This document shows positions 1 through 9,660 of a stretch of 64,000 bases of DNA, one piece after another. The stretch's first letter is position 1. Every line of letters starts with the position of its first letter. The position numbers and the translations under genes are program-made. A model generated the notes under the pieces. That model was not told the origin of the DNA and made no database searches. It was given only the letters and a program-made list of their open reading frames with translations. This DNA is from Actinomycetospora endophytica (GTDB lineage Bacteria > Actinomycetota > Actinomycetes > Mycobacteriales > Pseudonocardiaceae). The DNA lies in assembly GCF_021026375.1 (NCBI RefSeq), contig NZ_JAJNDB010000001.1, forward strand, positions 62,001 through 126,000. Direction: 5' to 3'.

Positions 1-885
1 GGGCAGGGCGCCGATCTGCTCGCTGACGTAGCGGAACAGGTCGTCGGAGCTCCGGCAGGTGACCACGGCGAACAGATTCGCCGATCCCGTGGTGGCGGCA
101 ACGAAGCCGGTTTCGCGGTGGGTCGCGAGGGCTTCACCGACCTCGACGATCCGTCCGGGAGCGACCGTGAGGTACATGATCGCCGTGGCGCTGTAGCCGA
201 AGGCTTCGGGCAGGAAGTCCGTGGCCACGTGCAGCAGTCCGCTGCCGAGCAGGCCATCGAGTCGTGCGGACACGCGCGAGGCCGGCCATCCGGTCTCGCG
301 GGCGAGGGCGGCGGCGCTGGCCCGACCGTCGCGTGCCAACGCGGCGACCAGTGGGGTGTCGGCATCGAGGACAGCGGTGTCGGGCGGGGCCGGCTCGGAC
401 ACCGGGCGGATCATGTGATCGACCTGCTCGTCGTCGAGACGCTCGTCGAACAGGGTCCATTCGGCGGTGCTGGCAGCAAAGGGCCGAAGCAGCGCTTGAG
501 CGGTGAACGACAGGACCGCGCGGCTGTGCGGGAGGTGAGACAGAACGCCGTCGGCGTCGGTGTCGACCGCTCCGCTCGTGGTGCAGGTGATCTCGCTTCC
601 TCCCGACACCAGCGCGATCCAGCCGATGTCGCGGCGTTGCGCGAGTGCTTCGGCGAGCTTCGCTGAGGCATCGGGACGGCATCGGATGCGGAGTGCCCAG
701 GCGCGTCGCGACGGGGCGAAGTTCGACGGTGCGACCACGACGCGGGCGAGACCTTGGCCCTGCAGTTCACGGACCCGGCGCGCGGCGGTCTGTTCCGAGA
801 CGCCCACGACCTCGGCGATGCGACGGAACGGGGCCCGACCGTCAAGGATGAGACATTGGAGGATCAGCTCATCAATCACCGTCAC
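1..885 (-). CDS. Lrp/AsnC-family transcriptional regulator (3' end outside window)
   Basis: The minus strand is open from a GTG at 885 to the window edge (295 codons, no stop), so the C-terminus is missing. Residues about 4-50 form an AsnC-type winged helix (DELILQCLILDGRAPFRRIA, then VSEQTAARRVREL). A second HTH-like segment lies near residues 170-215 (LVAALARDGRASAAALARET), giving the tandem two-HTH layout of long actinobacterial Lrp proteins. The visible end (VVTCRSSDDLFRYVSEQIGALP) matches the ligand-binding (RAM/AsnC_trans_reg) fold. Such proteins sense amino acids or small metabolites and bind DNA. The target is unknown because the downstream gene is outside the window. The GTG start is chosen because it directly precedes the HTH; a TACTAT hexamer at 893-898 would suit a leaderless transcript. 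Confidence 0.85.
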   Translation of the reverse strand, partial: MTVIDELILQCLILDGRAPFRRIAEVVGVSEQTAARRVRELQGQGLARVVVAPSNFAPSRRAWALRIRCRPDASAKLAEALAQRRDIGWIALVSGGSEITCTTSGAVDTDADGVLSHLPHSRAVLSFTAQALLRPFAASTAEWTLFDERLDDEQVDHMIRPVSEPAPPDTAVLDADTPLVAALARDGRASAAALARETGWPASRVSARLDGLLGSGLLHVATDFLPEAFGYSATAIMYLTVAPGRIVEVGEALATHRETGFVAATTGSANLFAVVTCRSSDDLFRYVSEQIGALP

Positions 886-1462
886 AGAAGCGGATAGTAG
901 CAGCTATTGGGTGTTCACTTGGAGGATTCCACCCGTCGCTGTTCGTTGGACAGAGGTATACCGTCACTCCGCGAACCACCGGCGTGGCGACGAGGACATC
1001 CAGAGCTCGCCCCTGGTCGGAAATGCGGGTATTCGCCATGTCCGGGTTGGTTGCCGATCACGGACCGAGCACTCGAAATGGTCGTTCCCGCCCAGGGCGG
1101 TGACGTGAGCGTCGATCCACGAAGAATTCTCCGCGGATGGCCTTGAACCTTCTCGGCGGAGTCCGTGTCCCGCCTCAACCGTCAGAAATGCTCGGGAGGA
1201 TCGATCGACCCTCCCCGACCCGCCCACGCGGTCGGATCCGCGGCCTGAGCGGACCGCTCTCTCCACCGGGAGTCTGGCAGATCAACCTGCGTTTGCGGGC
1301 TTCCGTAGAGCTTCACCCGTGCATATCGCCTTGCTGTGGAGGTAGTAGGACAGGATTACCTGATGAGTAGGAGTCTGCCGGGTCACGCGACGAGCCTGGG
1401 TCGCAGAACGATCACGCCACCCCGGCAGGCTCGTCGCACCCCGCGCTCCTCGGAGGCCCCCC
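886..1462. other. Intergenic region with no supported gene
   Basis: No reading frame here has a recognisable family. A short inverted repeat ATAG-N6-CTAT (894-907) lies just upstream of the Lrp start and could be an autoregulatory site. CTCGGAGG at about 1448-1455 is the likely ribosome-binding site of the exporter starting at 1463. Confidence 0.5.
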
Positions 1463-3014
1463 ATGCGAAAGTGGTTGCCCCTCATCGCGATCTCTCTGGG
1501 CAGCTTCATGCTGATGGTCGACGTGACCATCGTGAACGTCGCCCTACCGAACATGGCCGTCGACCTGTCGACGTCGTTCGGCTCGTTGCAGTGGGTCATC
1601 GACGCCTACGCGCTGGCCCTGGCGGTCCTGCTGATCGGCACCGGAGCGGTGGCCGACGACCGTGGCCACCGGCGGGTCTTCCTGGCCGGGCTGGCGGTGT
1701 TCGCCCTCGCCTCGGTCGCCTGCGGTCTGGCGCCCAGCGCCGGGATCCTGGTCGCGGCCCGAGCGGGTGCAGGGCGTCGGTGGCGCCGCCATGTTCGCCA
1801 CCACGTTCGCCCTGATCAACGCCTCCTACACCGGCCGCGACCGCGGCGTCGCCTACGGCGTGTTCGGTGCGGTCAGCGGCGGCGCCTCCGCCCTCGGACC
1901 CGTCGTCGGCGGGCTGCTCACCCAGGGGATCTCGTGGCGGTGGATCTTCTTCGTGAACGTCCCGATCAGCATCGTCACCATCGCGCTGACCCTCGCGGTC
2001 GTGCCCGCCGTCACCCGCCGGGTCGGTCGACGCATCGACCTGGCCGGCATCGCGACCTTCACCGTCGCCGCGGGCGCGCTGACCTTCGCCCTCATCCGCT
2101 CCTCCACCGACGGCTGGAGCTCGCCGCTGGTGCTCGGCCTGTTCGCCGTGACCGTCCTCGGCGCCGCGGGATTCATCACCGCGGAAGCACGCACCCACCA
2201 GCCGTTGATCGAGCTGTCGCTCTTCGGTGAACCACGCTTCGCGGCCACCGTGCTGGCCGCCCTGGTGCTGTCGTTCTCCGCCTTCGGGGTACTGATCTAC
2301 ACGACCGTCTGGGTCCAGACCCTGCTGGGCCTGTCCCCGATCGAGGCCGGCTTGGTCTCCCTTCCCCTGCCCGTGCTCGTCGCCTTCATCTCGCCGTTCT
2401 CCGGCCGGTTCATGCACCTGCTTCCGCGGTCACTGGCCATCGGCGGCGGGGTAACCCTGATCGGGCTCGGGGGCCTGATCAGCGCGTGGCTGGTCACCCC
2501 GCAGGCCGGCTGGGTCGCGCTCATCCCCGGCCTCGCGCTCATGGGCATCGGCTGCGCCCTCTCGGTTCCCACACTGTCGCGAACGGCGACCGAGGCCGTC
2601 GGCGATGCCCGCTCGGGAATGGCCGCCGGCGCCATCAACACCGCCCGCCAGCTCGGTCAGGCGATCGGCATCGCCCTGCTCGGCAGCCTTGCCGCCGCCC
2701 AAGCATCGACTGTCCTGCGCTCCGGCGCCGCTCCCGATCCGACGACGACGTCCACCGCGCTGCTCGGCGGGCAGGCCCAGTCCGTCCTCGCCGCGGCCCC
2801 CACCGACCAACGTCCCCGCCTCGACCAGCTGCTGCACGCGGCGTTCGCCTCGAGTCTCGACCTGGCCTTCATGGTCACCGGGATCGCCGCGGTCGTCGCG
2901 GGCGTCCTCGTGGCCGTCATGCTCCGCACGCCGGCACGCGATGCGGCCTCCTCGACCGACGCCCCTGAGGCCGCAGCCGCCGATGCCATCCGACTCGGCG
3001 CCGGGCGCCGTTGA
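1463..3014 (+). pseudogene. DHA2/EmrB-QacA-family MFS drug exporter, split by a one-base frameshift
   Basis: The frame beginning MRKWLPLIAISLGSFMLMVD carries the first three membrane helices, with a motif-A-like loop (DDRGHRRVF) and motif D (LVAARA). It then runs into non-homologous sequence. The adjacent frame resumes exactly there with VQGVGGAAMFATTFALINA, motif C-like glycines (GPVVGGLL) and further helices to the stop at 3012-3014. Removing one G from the G run at 1765-1767 joins ARA to VQGVGGA and restores a protein of about 517 residues, the normal size for 14-helix proton-drug antiporters. Either the gene is a very recent pseudogene or the assembly has an indel. Substrate unknown. Strong SD before the ATG. 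Confidence 0.85.
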
Positions 3015-3039
3015 TCCCGCGGACACGAGAAGAGAACTC

Positions 3040-3267
3040 ATGATCACGCCTCGGGCGTCCCGCCCCCCGACCAGCGAGCAGGTGGCCCGGTATGCGGCCG
3101 GGGCCGGCATGGGCTTCGCCGGAATCTCGCACCTGACCTTCGCCCGGGCCCAGGTCCCGCCGTGGGTCCCGATCGTTGCCGATCCACCGCTCCCCCAGGC
3201 CGCGCCGCTGGCAGGATTTCGCGAGGCACGGCGGTCGCGGGTGTCATGCTGCGGCGGCCCACGCTGA
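3040..3267 (+). pseudogene. DoxX-like membrane protein, 5' fragment
   Basis: The 75-codon frame starts with an ATG after AAGAGAA. It contains ARYAAGAGMGFAGISHLTFA followed by AQVPPWVP, which resembles the first helix and loop of DoxX-like quinone/redox membrane proteins (usually 120-150 residues). After about residue 47 the similarity ends, and the frame overlaps the 3' end of the convergent NmrA-like gene, so at least two thirds of the protein is lost. It lies 25 bp after the exporter gene and may once have been cotranscribed. Confidence 0.5.
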
Positions 3268-4128
3268 CACGGCGTCGGCGGCAAACTCGCGGTAGCTGCG
3301 CATCGGCCGGCCCAGCAGCGCCCGCAGTCGTTCGTCGGTTCCCGGGGCCGCCGCCATCCCGTCGACCTCGAACCGGGCCATCATCAGTCGCATGTCGTGG
3401 GCCATCCATGGGGGCGCCCCGGCTTCGGCCATCGAGCTCTCGAAGCCGTCGAGGTCGTCGCCGCCGTAGTGCACCGGCCGGGCCAAGAGATCGGCCCAGG
3501 TGGCGGCGATCGTCTCTGCGGTCAACAGCTCCGGGGCGACGACGTCGAGGGTCTCCGGAGGGAGCGACGAGGTCGCGTCGAGTCGTTCGCGCAACGCGGC
3601 GACCCCCACGGCGGCCAGATCGCGGACGTCGACCGCCAGCACTCCGGCGCGGCCCAGCGGTGGTGTGTAGACCCCGTCGCCGGTGAGCGCGTCGCGCAAC
3701 TCGAGATCGTTCTGGTCGTAGTAGCCGGGGCGCAGCATCGTCACCGGCAGCCCGCGATCGGTGATCATCCGCTCAGCGGCGCCCTTCGCGGCGAAATGCG
3801 GTGGTTCGGTGAAGCGGTCAGCGTGGATCACCGACAGATAGGCGATCGCCCGGACGCCGGCCCGGTCGGCGAGGTCGAGGGTCAGCAGGGTGCCGGTCAG
3901 CTCCTCGGGTGTGACCGGGCTGAGCAGGAACAGCCCGCTGACGCCGTCGAGCGCGGCACGCATCGCCTCGACATCGGTGAGTTCACCTTCGACCGTCCGG
4001 ACCCCGGCCGGGACCCGCGCGTCGGCAGCGTGACGGATGAGCGCGCGGACCTCGATGCCGTGCGCGGTGAGCTGGGCAGTGACCTCCGAGCCGACCGTGC
4101 CGGTGGCTCCCGTGACCAGGACCGTCAT
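3244..4128 (-). CDS. NmrA-like NAD(P)-binding oxidoreductase/redox sensor
   Basis: 294 residues, usual length for the family. The N-terminus has the Rossmann glycine motif TGATGTVG (residues 6-13) followed by an acidic/basic switch region (RALIRHAAD). There is no YxxxK triad, so it belongs to the atypical SDR/NmrA group, many of which sense the NAD(P) redox state rather than catalyse. AAKGAAERMI and LPVTMLRPGYY are the usual substrate-side motifs. CGGAGGA stands 8 bases before the ATG. It is divergent from a TetR gene (4224) with a 95-bp shared intergenic region, so it is probably that regulator's target. Confidence 0.85.
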   Translation of the reverse strand: MTVLVTGATGTVGSEVTAQLTAHGIEVRALIRHAADARVPAGVRTVEGELTDVEAMRAALDGVSGLFLLSPVTPEELTGTLLTLDLADRAGVRAIAYLSVIHADRFTEPPHFAAKGAAERMITDRGLPVTMLRPGYYDQNDLELRDALTGDGVYTPPLGRAGVLAVDVRDLAAVGVAALRERLDATSSLPPETLDVVAPELLTAETIAATWADLLARPVHYGGDDLDGFESSMAEAGAPPWMAHDMRLMMARFEVDGMAAAPGTDERLRALLGRPMRSYREFAADAVSAWAAAA

Positions 4129-4149
4129 GGAGTCCTCCGTGTCTCATTG

Positions 4150-4200
4150 GTTGAGGTTCACTAAGGTACGCCATATCTTTAGGGTATGCACCACATTTTG
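4150..4200. promoter_or_regulatory. Shared divergent promoter/operator region of the NmrA-like and TetR genes
   Basis: This is the only AT-richer patch locally. It holds an imperfect inverted repeat, CTAAGGTA (4161-4168) against TATCTTTAG (4174-4182), near the middle of the divergent intergenic region. TetR proteins usually bind such repeats between their own gene and a divergent target. The repeat is imperfect, so this is only a candidate. Confidence 0.3.
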
Positions 4201-4223
4201 AGCCAGCTCGATACGATCTGCGC

Positions 4224-4832
4224 ATGACCGAGCCCGGACTGCGCGCCCGCAAGAAGGCGCGGACGCGCGCCCACATCGCCGCAACGGCCGCGCGGCTGTT
4301 CGGGGCGAAGGGCTACGAGCACGTCGCCGTCCGGGACGTCGCTCGGGCCGCCGAGGTCTCCGAACAGACCGTCTACAACTACTTCCCGACCAAACAGCAC
4401 CTAGCGCTCGACCGCCGCGAGGAGTTCGAGGAGCGCTCCGGGCGGCTCGTCGCCGACCGCGCACCGGGGATCTCACCGGCCGCGGCACTACGCCAGGAGC
4501 TCGCGGCGGAGATCGCGCTGCTCCGCGCGCAGGACCCCGAACAGGCCCGCGGCGAGCTCCCGGCTCTCACCCAGACCAGCCCCTACCTGCGACGGCTCAC
4601 CCTGGAGTCACGGGACCGCCAAGCAGATGGGATCGCCGTCGCCCTGGCGGCCACCGACAACCTGGCTCCAGCGGTCGCGAAAGCCCACGCGATGGCGCTT
4701 GTCTGGCCGTTCCAAATGCTCGTCGACGAAGTCGGACCGCGACTCCTCGCCGGGGAACACCCTGCCAGCATCGCCGACGAGCTCGGCCCGGCGATGCTCG
4801 CCGTGCTCGACGACCTCGACGGGCGCCTATAG
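4224..4832 (+). CDS. TetR-family transcriptional repressor
   Basis: 202 residues. Residues about 10-56 form a classic TetR HTH: THIAATAARLFGAKGYEHVA-like helix 1, then VRDVARAAEVSEQTVYNYFP as recognition helix. The C-terminal half is a helical ligand-binding domain with no recognisable specificity. No SD precedes the ATG, suggesting leaderless translation. Divergent to the NmrA-like gene, which it most probably represses until an effector binds. Confidence 0.9.
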   Translation: MTEPGLRARKKARTRAHIAATAARLFGAKGYEHVAVRDVARAAEVSEQTVYNYFPTKQHLALDRREEFEERSGRLVADRAPGISPAAALRQELAAEIALLRAQDPEQARGELPALTQTSPYLRRLTLESRDRQADGIAVALAATDNLAPAVAKAHAMALVWPFQMLVDEVGPRLLAGEHPASIADELGPAMLAVLDDLDGRL

Positions 4833-5025
4833 AACGGCCGATGGTCAGCGCTCCCATCGTCAGGACCTTGCCGTCGTGCAGCGGGATCAGCATCGGGCGT
4901 CAACGGGCCTCGTTCATGTCCGGCCGTGGTGTCCAGCGCTCGGTCGGCTGTGACCATTGCACTGCGCAAATAGTGTCCTGTGTCTACCCCCGCTGACGGA
5001 CGCCCTCGGGTGGCGGAATGGCACG

Positions 5026-6846
5026 GTGTCCACGATCGAGGACGACCTTCCTGGAGGACTTGTGGCCGCTCCTGCCCCGCCCCTCGCCGCGCGCCACCGC
5101 TGGTCGTGGTCCGCGCTGGTCGACACCCCGGCGGGTCTGGGGGTCGCGGCTGTCGTGGTCGGGGTGGGCGCCGGTGCCGGGGCGGTCGTCTTCCGGTACC
5201 TGATCTACGGGGTCACCCTGCTGGCGACCGGGCAACAGGACTACGCGGCGACCCCGGGGGCGCCGTGGCGGTGGTGGCCGGCGATCGGCCCGTGGTTCCT
5301 GCTGGTGGTGCCGGTCGTCGGCGGTCTGCTGTACGGCCCGTTGGTGTACCGCTGGGCCCGCGAGGCCCGCGGGCACGGCGTACCCGAGGTGATGCTCGCG
5401 GTCGCCGAGCACGACGGCCGGATCCGGCCCCGGGTCGCCGTCGTCAAGTCCCTGGCCTCGGCGCTGTGCATCGGCACCGGCGGGTCAGTGGGCCGGGAAG
5501 GGCCGATCGTGCAGATCGGCTCGGCGCTGGGCTCGAGCCTGGGACGATGGATGCGGGTACCCGCCTCCCGGCTGCGGCTGCTCGTGGCTTGCGGGGCCGC
5601 GGGCGGCATCTCGGCCACCTTCAACGCCCCGATCGCCGGGGTGTTCTTCGCCCTGGAGATCATCCTCCTCGACTTCTCCCTGCTCTCGTTCCTGGTCGTG
5701 GTGACGGCGTCGGCCGTGGCCAACGCCGTGGCGCAGGCCGTCGAGGGGGCGGGCACCTTCCTCGTGCTGCCCCCGTTCCGGGTCGGCTCGCCGTGGGAGT
5801 ACGGGCTGTACGCCGTGGTCGGGCTCGTCGGAGGCCTGGTCGGCATCGCGTTCACCCGAACGCTCTACGGCGCCGAGGACCTGGCCGATCACCTCTGGCG
5901 GGGCCCCGAGTGGCTGCGGCCGGCCGTGGGAGGGGTGCTGCTCGGGCTGCTGCTGATCGTGCTGCCGCAGATGTACGGCGTGGGGTATCCGGTCCTGCAG
6001 GGAGGTGTCGCCGGGGCGTACGCATTCGGGTTCCTGCTCGTCCTGCTCGTCGGCAAGCTGGTCGCCACGAGCCTCACCCTGGCGATCGGCGGCTCGGGCG
6101 GCATCTTCGCGCCGTCGCTGTTCCTCGGGGCCATGGCCGGCACGGCGCTCGGTGACGCGTTCGGCCTGGTCGGAGGCGGGCCCGCCGGCGCCTACGGGCT
6201 GGTCGGGATGGCCGCCGTGCTGGCCGGGGCCACCCGAGCGCCGATCACCGCGGTCGTGATCGTCGCCGAGATCACCGGCGAGTGGGACCTCATCGTCCCG
6301 CTCATGATCGCCGTGGTGCTGGCCACCGTGGTCTCCCGCGCGCTGTCCTCCGAGACCATCTACACCTTGAAGCTGACCCGACGAGGCATCCACCTGCACC
6401 CTCCGGGCACCCCCCGGTGGTCTCGTCGCACTGCCGGTGAGGCGGCCGCACCCGCCTCCGGGCTCGACGGCACCGGACGCTCACTGGGCACGCTGCGATG
6501 GTCCCCGGTGCTGGCCGCGGACCGCCCCCTGGGAGCAGCCGCCGACGACCTCGCGGCCCACGCCGGCCCGGACGGCGGTCTCCCGGTCCTCTCCGCCGAC
6601 CGCCGGCGCGTGGTGGGGGTGCTGCGCCCCGACGATCTCGTCGCTCGCCGGAATGACGTCGAACCCGACCACGACGAGGATCCGCCCTGCGTGGTGGAAC
6701 TACCGTTGACGCCGACGGAATGGACTCCTCCGGCAGGATTCACTCTCATGGAGAGCCCCGCCGACGGGCCCCGGATGCTTCTCGGACCACATTCGGGGCT
6801 GGAACGCCTGGCGGACTCGTTGCCCAGGCCCGACCAGAAGCCGTGA
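5026..6846 (+). CDS. CLC-family chloride channel or Cl-/H+ antiporter with C-terminal CBS-like region
   Basis: About 606 residues from the GTG at 5026; an in-frame ATG at 4957 would add 23 unlikely residues. All selectivity-filter elements are visible: GHGVPEVM (GSGIP-equivalent), GGSVGREGPIVQIGSALGSS (the GKxGPxxH-type motif, with Gln for His) and GGSGGIFAPSLFLGAM (GxFxP). At least ten hydrophobic helices precede residue 460. The last 140 residues are soluble and include PVLSADRRRVVGVLRPDDLV, a degenerate CBS half-repeat. It sits alone between the TetR gene and a decayed PrsW gene. Whether it is channel or antiporter cannot be decided; the proton glutamate was not assigned. Confidence 0.9.
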   Translation: MSTIEDDLPGGLVAAPAPPLAARHRWSWSALVDTPAGLGVAAVVVGVGAGAGAVVFRYLIYGVTLLATGQQDYAATPGAPWRWWPAIGPWFLLVVPVVGGLLYGPLVYRWAREARGHGVPEVMLAVAEHDGRIRPRVAVVKSLASALCIGTGGSVGREGPIVQIGSALGSSLGRWMRVPASRLRLLVACGAAGGISATFNAPIAGVFFALEIILLDFSLLSFLVVVTASAVANAVAQAVEGAGTFLVLPPFRVGSPWEYGLYAVVGLVGGLVGIAFTRTLYGAEDLADHLWRGPEWLRPAVGGVLLGLLLIVLPQMYGVGYPVLQGGVAGAYAFGFLLVLLVGKLVATSLTLAIGGSGGIFAPSLFLGAMAGTALGDAFGLVGGGPAGAYGLVGMAAVLAGATRAPITAVVIVAEITGEWDLIVPLMIAVVLATVVSRALSSETIYTLKLTRRGIHLHPPGTPRWSRRTAGEAAAPASGLDGTGRSLGTLRWSPVLAADRPLGAAADDLAAHAGPDGGLPVLSADRRRVVGVLRPDDLVARRNDVEPDHDEDPPCVVELPLTPTEWTPPAGFTLMESPADGPRMLLGPHSGLERLADSLPRPDQKP

Positions 6847-7217
6847 TCACGAGGAGCGGGCGGCTCGGGGACACACCGCGCCGAAAGCGACGCGCTGTAA
6901 CCTCGCCCGTCCCCGAGTCGTATCCGCCGCTCGGACACTTGACAGCAGGACTTCGGGCCGTATGTGTGACGGCTGCTCTCCGATGGCCGATGACGGCGCG
7001 CGGGTGCTAGCGCGCAAGAGTCGCTAAGAAGTGCACCGGGCTGTCGTCGTCCAGAGTCGGTGGGCACGACAGGGGCCGGCGAGGCCCGATTTGGCCATCG
7101 CCGCCGAGGACCAGCGCCGAGCACCGCCTTGCGCTCACAGGTGGCGGCCGACGGGGGATCCCATCCCGGCGAGGGCGGCGGCGTGGGCGACGCTGCCGGT
7201 CGAGCGGGCGACGGGGC
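6847..7217. other. Non-coding or decayed stretch
   Basis: Open frames here are out-of-frame GC artefacts. TTGACA (6939-6944) with TATGTG 16 bases later (6961-6966) looks like a promoter on the plus strand, but no gene follows in that direction. Confidence 0.4.
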
Positions 7218-7664
7218 GATCCCGACCTCGGCGTAGGCCAGGAACAGCAGCGCGCTGACAATGGAGAGCACGCCCCAGAAGAACTGATGCTGGTTGAACG
7301 TCAGCCAATCGTTCACGCCGTGCAGCACGGCCGGCGCGCCGAGTCCGAGCCCGACGAGCGCGAACCACGGTCCCGGGGTGCAGTAGCGCGACGCCAGGCC
7401 CAGGAAGTACCCGGATACTCCGGCCCACAACGCGTGGTTGATGGGATCGGTGAGTACACGCCGCACCGCCACCACCGCCGTGGGAATCTGGCCTTCCATC
7501 ACCTTTACCACGGCCTCGGCACCACCGAAGACCAGGCCACTGACCGCGCCGAGGAACAGCACGTCCCGGGGGATCATCTCGCCGCGGCGGGACAGGTAGA
7601 GCACGACCGCGACCGGCAGCATCCTGGCGAACTCTCCCGGGACACCCAGCGCCGCGGTCTCGGG
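7218..7664 (-). pseudogene. PrsW-family intramembrane protease, truncated remnant
   Basis: The minus-strand frame contains SGLVFGGAEAVVKV, INHALWAGVSGYFLG and APAVLHGVNDWL in that order. These correspond to the second to fourth conserved membrane motifs of PrsW glutamic proteases, including both late histidines. The first motif (EExxK) and the helices before it are missing: a TGA at 7665-7667 precedes the homologous stretch, and similarity already begins before the first ATG (7622). Downstream of about 7218 the frame runs on without homology into the CLC gene. The intact enzyme cleaves anti-sigma factors; this copy cannot be functional. Confidence 0.6.
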
Positions 7665-8176
7665 TCAGGCGCCGCCGCAGTCGTAGGGGTCCGCGTCGCG
7701 GCGGGCGGTAGCGGTGTCGATCAGATCATCGAGCCTGGCGCCCCGGCCGGCTGGCTCTTCGGCTCGGCGTGATCAGCGAACTGCTCGACGATGCGGGCGA
7801 CCGCGGGATCCACCACCCGCGCTCGACCAAACACCGTGCTCGTCTTCGGCGGTGGTCCGGATGCACGCGGGCAGCACAGGCTGGTCATTCCGGGCGGAAT
7901 GTACCGAGCCAGCTCCACCAGCTAGGTGGATCATCCGAAATCGCACCCGTTCGTTGCCCGGAGTGCGCTCGGCAACCAAGCGGGTCGTTTCCGCCCGGAT
8001 GATTTCCCGTTTCAGGGCGTGGCCTGGCAATGGGGTTGAAGATCGCGGCGTCGCTCGCTCCGTGAGCATTCGGGGCATGCGGTGCGCAGTCAGCTCAATG
8101 GCGCTAGAGAGCGAGCACTAGGTCGCGGATACTTGGGACGTTCTGCACAGTCGGATGGTGAGAGGATCCCTGACCC
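7665..8176. other. Intergenic region, nothing recognised
   Basis: No frame shows a protein family. A segment near 8085-8130 faintly resembles a tRNA D-arm but lacks the rest of a tRNA. GAGAGGA at about 8160 is a possible ribosome-binding site for the small gene at 8177. Confidence 0.4.
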
Positions 8177-8473
8177 ATGCCCTCATACCACTTCGCGGCG
8201 GTAGCCACGGCGGCAGAAGTTACGACTCTGCTCATGAACAACAAGGCCAGTAAGGCCCGGGTCGCGGCCGTCGGCAAGGACGCTGGCAAGTTCTTCAACG
8301 TCTGGTACATCCCGACAGACCACGACCATCACTGGCACTTCACAGCGGTCCAATTCGACCCGAACACCGACACCGACACGAAGTCCGTGACCGACGAGCT
8401 CGACGACTCGGACTTCGCTGCCGTGACTTTCTTCGGGCAGGACAACAAGTACTATGTCTGGTCGCTCAAGTAG
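8177..8473 (+). CDS. Small hypothetical protein
   Basis: 98 residues, start ATG with GAGAGGA upstream. The composition is not that of a GC-shadow frame: it is Asp-, Lys- and aromatic-rich (KFFNVWYIPTDHDHHWHF, YYVWSLK at the end) with balanced acidic and basic residues and no membrane segment. Codon use has the C/G third-position bias of real genes. I recognise no family. It stands alone among decayed sequence, so it may be horizontally acquired or an orphan. Confidence 0.6.
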   Translation: MPSYHFAAVATAAEVTTLLMNNKASKARVAAVGKDAGKFFNVWYIPTDHDHHWHFTAVQFDPNTDTDTKSVTDELDDSDFAAVTFFGQDNKYYVWSLK

Positions 8474-8997
8474 CCAGACGTCCTGGCCGCCGGGCGCGGA
8501 ATCAGGCATGCGCGTTCCCCGAGGCACTCGCCGGCGGTGTCGATCCCGGGAGACCGGTCGCCGCACGGCTGGCCGCCTGTCAACCGGCGCAGCAGGGCTC
8601 GCAACCGGGCTGTGTACGCGACGAGGCTGTCGGGCGGGTGGGAGCGGTCACGCGAGCGCCATCGCGTGATCCGGTCGCCTCCGGGTCGATGTGCTCTACC
8701 GTGGCGGGCCGGACGGATCGGGGCCGGTTCAGGTCTTCGAGGCAGCCACGCGTGGATTCCCCGTCGATTAGCTTGGGCGAACGGCGCCATCGCCGACCTC
8801 TTCGTCGCAGAGGGCGCCGTTCTGCTGCATGTGCACGGTCCCTCCGACACCGATGTCCGTCCGGCGCACGAGCTCCTCATCGCACCCAGGCTGCGGACTT
8901 CCTCGAGGTCGAGGCAGCGCGGGGGGCTCGACGCCCTCCGGTTCGGCGGGCGGCTGCGGTGTATGGGCTCAGTATGGTCCGCAGCGAAATAAGCTCA
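8474..8997. other. Intergenic/decayed region
   Basis: Short protein-like stretches appear in changing frames (for example plus-strand RLRVDVLYRGGPDGSGPVQV near 8690-8740, ended by TAG). This suggests remnants of former genes, but no family can be named. Confidence 0.35.
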
Positions 8998-9360
8998 ATG
9001 GCCACCCGAACGATCGTCACCCTCGTCGATGACCTCGATGGCGGCGGCGCCGATCAGAGCGTGTCGTTTGGACTCGACGGCGCGGACTGGCGGCGGCTTC
9101 CTTCAAGCCTGGTTCTCCATTGCTGCGCTATTCGCCCGCGACGGCATGGCCGGGGCCGCGCATTGGGCGGCATGGCCGGTTTCGCGACCGACCCTGGGTC
9201 CCGGGTCTGCTGCGTTGGCCGATTCGCCGACGCGGCGAGCACGTCACCTTGTGACCCGACAACGCGCGTATGCCGCGAAAAGGGGCTTACCGGGGCATCA
9301 ACGTTGAAGGAGCGACTCGTCTGGGACCGCCATCCCGCTAGGACTGATGCCGAGACGTAG
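8998..9360 (+). pseudogene. lsr2: lsr2 remnant (N-terminal dimerisation domain only)
   Basis: From the ATG at 8998 the frame reads MATRTIVTLVDDLDGG, then ADQSVSFGLDGADW. This is the signature beginning of Lsr2, the actinobacterial H-NS-like nucleoid protein (VTLVDDxDG and VxFGLDG are its hallmark). Homology ends after about 31 residues. The rest of the dimerisation domain and the C-terminal AT-hook-like DNA-binding domain (RGR motif) are replaced by unrelated sequence. A real Lsr2 has about 110 residues, so this copy is dead. A functional copy is presumably elsewhere. Confidence 0.7.
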
Positions 9361-9660
9361 CCGCCGCCCGCTGGGCCCACGCAGGAGCATCAACGCAGCA
9401 CTGCTTGTCCTCCTACAGGCCCGGAGTGGCCGTCCAGACGGAGGGCGATGTCCTCGGCGCGACCTCCGCGGGCCCCGGCCCGGGCCCGCGCCACCCTGGT
9501 ACGAGGGCTCAACCTCCGGCGCGCCTGGAGCCGTTGGCAGCCGTACCACCCTTCGTAGCGGTGGTCGCCGAGACCCCAGACGGCCTGTTCCACTCGCCGA
9601 GGGCGGGGGTGGCAGACTCGGCGAGACACGGGTGAGGGTCTGTCGATCGGAGACGCGCGT
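9091..9660. other. Region after the lsr2 remnant, no intact gene
   Basis: All frames on both strands lack recognisable domains. CGGAGA at about 9650 is the probable ribosome-binding site of the methyltransferase starting at 9661. Confidence 0.4.

Noticed and set aside
6939-6966. TTGACA-N16-TATGTG promoter-like pair
   Set aside because: No gene follows on the plus strand; chance occurrence is likely.
8080-8135. tRNA-like stretch (CAGTCAGCTCAATGG...AGAGAGCGAG)
   Set aside because: It resembles a D-arm only; no T-loop, anticodon arm or pairing acceptor stem could be found at the right distances.
8537-8992. Plus-strand frame containing ANGAIADLFVAEGAVLLHVH
   Set aside because: Locally protein-like, but frame use changes within 100 bases and no family could be named.
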